Of a stretch of DNA of 64,000 bases, positions 61,067 to 64,000 are shown piece by piece. The stretch comes from Algoriphagus sp. PAP.12 (GTDB lineage: Bacteria > Bacteroidota > Bacteroidia > Cytophagales > Cyclobacteriaceae). Where the stretch lies: positions 62,001 through 126,000 of the forward strand of contig NZ_JAPPSQ010000005.1 of assembly GCF_026652115.1 (NCBI RefSeq). Direction: 5' to 3'. The notes under the pieces were generated by a model. The model did not search any database. It was not told the origin of the DNA and worked only from the letters and a program-made list of their open reading frames with translations. Position 1 is the first letter of the stretch. Each line of letters begins with the position of its first letter. Position numbers and translations under genes: made by a program.

Positions 61067-64000
61067 CTCTTAATTACTTTTTTGTGTAAGGTTAAATTGT
61101 TGGTTTTTATTCTAAGGATATAAAGTCCTCTGGTAATTGGGAGCCCCATTTTCACTTCAAGACTTTCAGTATTTTTTCCTACCTGGAAAACATTCATCAC
61201 TTTTCCTGAAAGGTCTAAAATTGAAAACTCGACTGCCCCTAAATATTCGTTATTAACTGTGATTGTAATTTGATCATCTGAAGGAATTGGACCAACAAAT
61301 ACTCCAAATCGGCTCAAATCAGTTTCTTGGTCAGGTATCGCTGAAATCACAACCGGCTCGGAAATTCGATTACATCCTTCAGAAAAAATTGCAACCTGAT
61401 AAGAACCATCATTTGTAGCTGAATACGATCTCAAGGTTGCTCCATTGATTTTTTCTCCGTTCAGATACCACTGATAAGATTCGCCCGGTTGCTGAGAAGT
61501 TAGTGTATTCCCATTGGCAACGATATTTGGCTGCAAAAGTGCACTTTCAGAGATCGTAACTTCCTGAACAAATGATGTTGAGCCACTTTGACTAGTAATA
61601 GTCAACTCTACTTGATAGGTACCTGGGGAATCAAACACAAAGAATGGACTTTCAAGTGACGAAGATCCAAGGCCATCAAAATCCCAAGAATAACTTGAAA
61701 TGGCTCCTTCACTAAGATTTTCAAAATCTACTGCAGCACCCACGCAATTATATGAACTAGTGAAATTTGCAAATAAAACATCATTGCAATTTTGACTTAA
61801 CCAACCTGTAGAATTAGAAATGGTGGCTCCAGTACCCAAATTAATAATGGCATCTCCTGTTAAATCAACATTGCTCACATTGATATTTTCAAAGCAATAT
61901 TTCTTATAAATAGGATGAATAATTTCTCCTTTTGAGCTAGCTGAAATTTGAGCTGGATTTCCAGATGTTGCGGAGGAACTGATGGATTGGTTTATTGTAA
62001 GTTTCCCAGTAGATCCCAAATTCAAAATTGAGGAAGTTCCTAAATTTAATTCACTTATAGTCATTGTCCCTGCAGTGAATTGGACTTCAGCATTATTAAC
62101 CGAAAGGCTTCCTATTCCACCAGATTGAACAGTTAACTTTCCAGAGGACACTTCCAAAGACCTGATAGTTGTTCCAGAGAGATTATTGAATTGCCCGGTA
62201 TTTCCATCAAAATTCAAATCAAATTCACCTGAGATATTTGCTCCGGATTGGCCATTGAAATTTGTTTGGAAAGAGATAGCATCATATTCCCCGGATAGGG
62301 AACCGTTTCCGGAAACTGTCATGGAGTTTACAGCCAATTCACTTACTCCAAGTTCCAAGTCCGCATTTTGAATGATGACATCTCCCAAAATCTCACCTGA
62401 CAAAAGTTTCCATTCTCCAGATTGGAAAATAAGAGAAACGTCTTCAAAAGTTGTTTGCCCAAATTCCAATAATTGATCATTTGAGGTTGAGTTAACAAAA
62501 AGGATTCTACCATTAGAAACCTGGGTGATTTGGTTACTTACTCTAAATCCATTGCTAACAGTCAGGTCATTACCTCCAAGATCAAAGGCAACTGTTTGGT
62601 TTCCGAATAAATTGACACTAAAAGCATCTGCATCTAAAGAAAATGCCACTTCAGGACTTCCTTCACCATCGAAAACGACCCTTGTGGAATTGTTTGGGAT
62701 TTTCCCTGCGGCACTTCCATCAGGAGACAGAGACCAATTGGACTCAGAATGCCAACTTCCACTTTCTCCTCCTATCCAATAAAGAGTTTCACCTGCCCCA
62801 TCCTGAACACCTGCTTTTAGAATTAATGAAAAGTCTTGCTTTCCATCTTTCAAATTTCCTTTATGGCTGACAACAAGTCTATATTTTTGAGCTGTGGGAT
62901 TCAGGATTTGAATCTGTTCCACATTATCCCGAAAATTATCTTGAGTCTGTTCTGCACGGGCATTAGGACCATTGGCAGGATTTAAAGTCCAAGGAAAATA
63001 TACTTTTCCGCTCTCATCGATTATTCTAAAATCCAAATCATTGACCAACATGAGGTTAGTTGGATTCAATGAAGGCGATGCAGGAGTTCCTGCTGGATCT
63101 ATCCAGGCAATCGTGGCCTTAATTGGAGTAACTCCATCAGAAATTATTTCAAACTCATATTCGCCTCCTTCTGACAAAGATTCCTCACGAATAATATTTG
63201 AGGCTCCATTTTCATTTAGGATGATTTCTGCGGCTGATTTAGTATCCAGCAGCCCCCATCCATAGATATAGTCCGGCCCAGGGTTTGTACCAGCTTCTCT
63301 ACTGGTATTTATTATTAATCCTTTTAAAGTAGAAGAACGCATATAGCGTCCATTATTTCTTTCATTGAAAAGCTGCTGAAGCAAAACCAAGGATCCAGAT
63401 ACATTTGGGGAGGCCATAGAAGTTCCACTCAAAGAGGCATAACTGTCAGTAGCTCCACCATCTGTCACAGAGGAGCTAAAAACCCCCACTCCCATACCTA
63501 CAATATCTGGTTTGATCCTCCCATCATCCGTAGGTCCCCAAGAAGAAAAACTCGCAATTGAAACAGAATTAGGCCCTTCATAATCCGGAATGTTATTGAC
63601 AGCGCCAACCGTGATGACATTTTTTGAGACCCCTTCAGGTCCTATGGTATCATCGGGACCATCAGGGTTTTTACTCCCGTCTCCTGTGTCATTTCTATCA
63701 TTTCCAGCAGCCCAAACAATCGTATAATAAGGCCTACTAATCGCCACTTCATCAATTCCTTTACTTTTTGATGAATAAAATCCAAAGCGATAATCTTCAT
63801 TTTCATCCACACTTGAATTTCCTGACCAAACCCAACTTCCAGATGAGTTCATATACCAACCTACCACTACTCCATAGGAGTGATTAGATACGATGTGCCC
63901 ATTTGGTTTAGAATCTGGATCATAGGCATTGATATCCATTTTGGAAAGGTCACTTTCCCAGTTAAATGCCCAGCCGTTGGCCTCAGAAGCCATTCCTTTA
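61063..64000 (-). CDS. S8 subtilase with T9SS C-terminal domain (N-terminus off right edge)
   Basis: A large secreted serine protease; 979 residues are visible and the frame stays open to the edge. The conserved NSHSYG-like HIVSNHSYGVVVGW and AAGNDRND form the S8 core, and the catalytic Ser is in GTSMASPNVSG (DNA near 63405-63437). The catalytic Asp and His lie beyond the edge. A P-domain-like beta sandwich follows, then a stretch of repetitive beta strands (about 410-730), a PKD-like domain (SYSWDFDGLGSSS), an Ig-like segment (YQWYLNGEKI), and a T9SS type A tail ending LHKKVIKR. It is probably secreted by the type IX system and anchored or released at the cell surface. Confidence 0.92.
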   Translation of the reverse strand, partial: KGMASEANGWAFNWESDLSKMDINAYDPDSKPNGHIVSNHSYGVVVGWYMNSSGSWVWSGNSSVDENEDYRFGFYSSKSKGIDEVAISRPYYTIVWAAGNDRNDTGDGSKNPDGPDDTIGPEGVSKNVITVGAVNNIPDYEGPNSVSIASFSSWGPTDDGRIKPDIVGMGVGVFSSSVTDGGATDSYASLSGTSMASPNVSGSLVLLQQLFNERNNGRYMRSSTLKGLIINTSREAGTNPGPDYIYGWGLLDTKSAAEIILNENGASNIIREESLSEGGEYEFEIISDGVTPIKATIAWIDPAGTPASPSLNPTNLMLVNDLDFRIIDESGKVYFPWTLNPANGPNARAEQTQDNFRDNVEQIQILNPTAQKYRLVVSHKGNLKDGKQDFSLILKAGVQDGAGETLYWIGGESGSWHSESNWSLSPDGSAAGKIPNNSTRVVFDGEGSPEVAFSLDADAFSVNLFGNQTVAFDLGGNDLTVSNGFRVSNQITQVSNGRILFVNSTSNDQLLEFGQTTFEDVSLIFQSGEWKLLSGEILGDVIIQNADLELGVSELAVNSMTVSGNGSLSGEYDAISFQTNFNGQSGANISGEFDLNFDGNTGQFNNLSGTTIRSLEVSSGKLTVQSGGIGSLSVNNAEVQFTAGTMTISELNLGTSSILNLGSTGKLTINQSISSSATSGNPAQISASSKGEIIHPIYKKYCFENINVSNVDLTGDAIINLGTGATISNSTGWLSQNCNDVLFANFTSSYNCVGAAVDFENLSEGAISSYSWDFDGLGSSSLESPFFVFDSPGTYQVELTITSQSGSTSFVQEVTISESALLQPNIVANGNTLTSQQPGESYQWYLNGEKINGATLRSYSATNDGSYQVAIFSEGCNRISEPVVISAIPDQETDLSRFGVFVGPIPSDDQITITVNNEYLGAVEFSILDLSGKVMNVFQVGKNTESLEVKMGLPITRGLYILRIKTNNLTLHKKVIKR

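Overview
The window is about 40% GC and looks like chromosomal DNA of a marine or aquatic Bacteroidota, most likely family Cyclobacteriaceae (Algoriphagus-like). That placement is my inference. It rests on the type IX secretion C-terminal tail on a subtilase, a DUF6090 protein, a DUF6600 (YXWGXW) protein, promoter-like TAnnTTTG boxes, near absence of Shine-Dalgarno sequences, and many lipoprotein and Tat signals on catabolic enzymes. No tRNA, rRNA, CRISPR array, prophage or complete insertion sequence was seen.

Layout. (1) 1-8594: an exported GH29 fucosidase (cut by the left edge), a Tat-type phosphocholine-specific phospholipase C, an M1 aminopeptidase next to a DPP-IV-type S9 peptidase, and a sugar-phosphate-isomerase-like cupin. 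(2) 8763-17631: an aminotransferase and a serine hydrolase as a pair, small membrane proteins, a DUF6090 protein, a YhhN lysoplasmalogenase and a large CxxCH/HEAT lipoprotein. This part holds several degenerate intergenic repeats. (3) 17993-39554: a long sulfated-glycan catabolic region with four sulfatases (a tandem pair, an iduronate-2-sulfatase-like enzyme and a CMASR enzyme), a five-bladed-propeller glycosidase, a GH95 fucosidase/galactosidase, a GH33 sialidase and a second BNR protein, two alpha/beta hydrolases (PhoPQ-activated type and CE15-like), a DHDPS/NanA-family aldolase overlapping an SSS symporter, a Tat-exported Gfo/Idh/MocA oxidoreductase, and two paralogous TetR regulators. No SusC/SusD pair and no AraC, HTCS or SusR regulator is present. 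(4) 39623-43775: an exported EutB-EutC fusion, a haem-binding CxxCH protein and a second Gfo/Idh/MocA oxidoreductase. (5) 44141-50365: a DUF6600 protein with a Ser/Arg repeat tail, a VPS10/sortilin-type propeller protein and a fifth sulfatase. (6) 50511-58145: a SulP anion transporter, an MdtD-like MFS pump, an exported intradiol dioxygenase, a GH9 enzyme with a HAD phosphatase, and a serine hydrolase. (7) 58206-64000: core genes lpxB and queD with a four-helix-bundle gene between them, then an unknown secreted protein coupled to a T9SS subtilase cut by the right edge.

How it fits together (inference): the sulfatases, fucosidases, sialidase-like enzymes and esterases would strip a sulfated, fucose-containing, acidic glycan outside the cytoplasm. 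The SSS symporter would import a released monosaccharide and the class I aldolase would split it. The TetR paralogs, each next to catabolic genes, and palindromes at the starts of the GH95 and GH33 genes suggest local repressor control. The most unusual single gene is the EutB-EutC fusion, an apparently exported adenosylcobalamin-type lyase.
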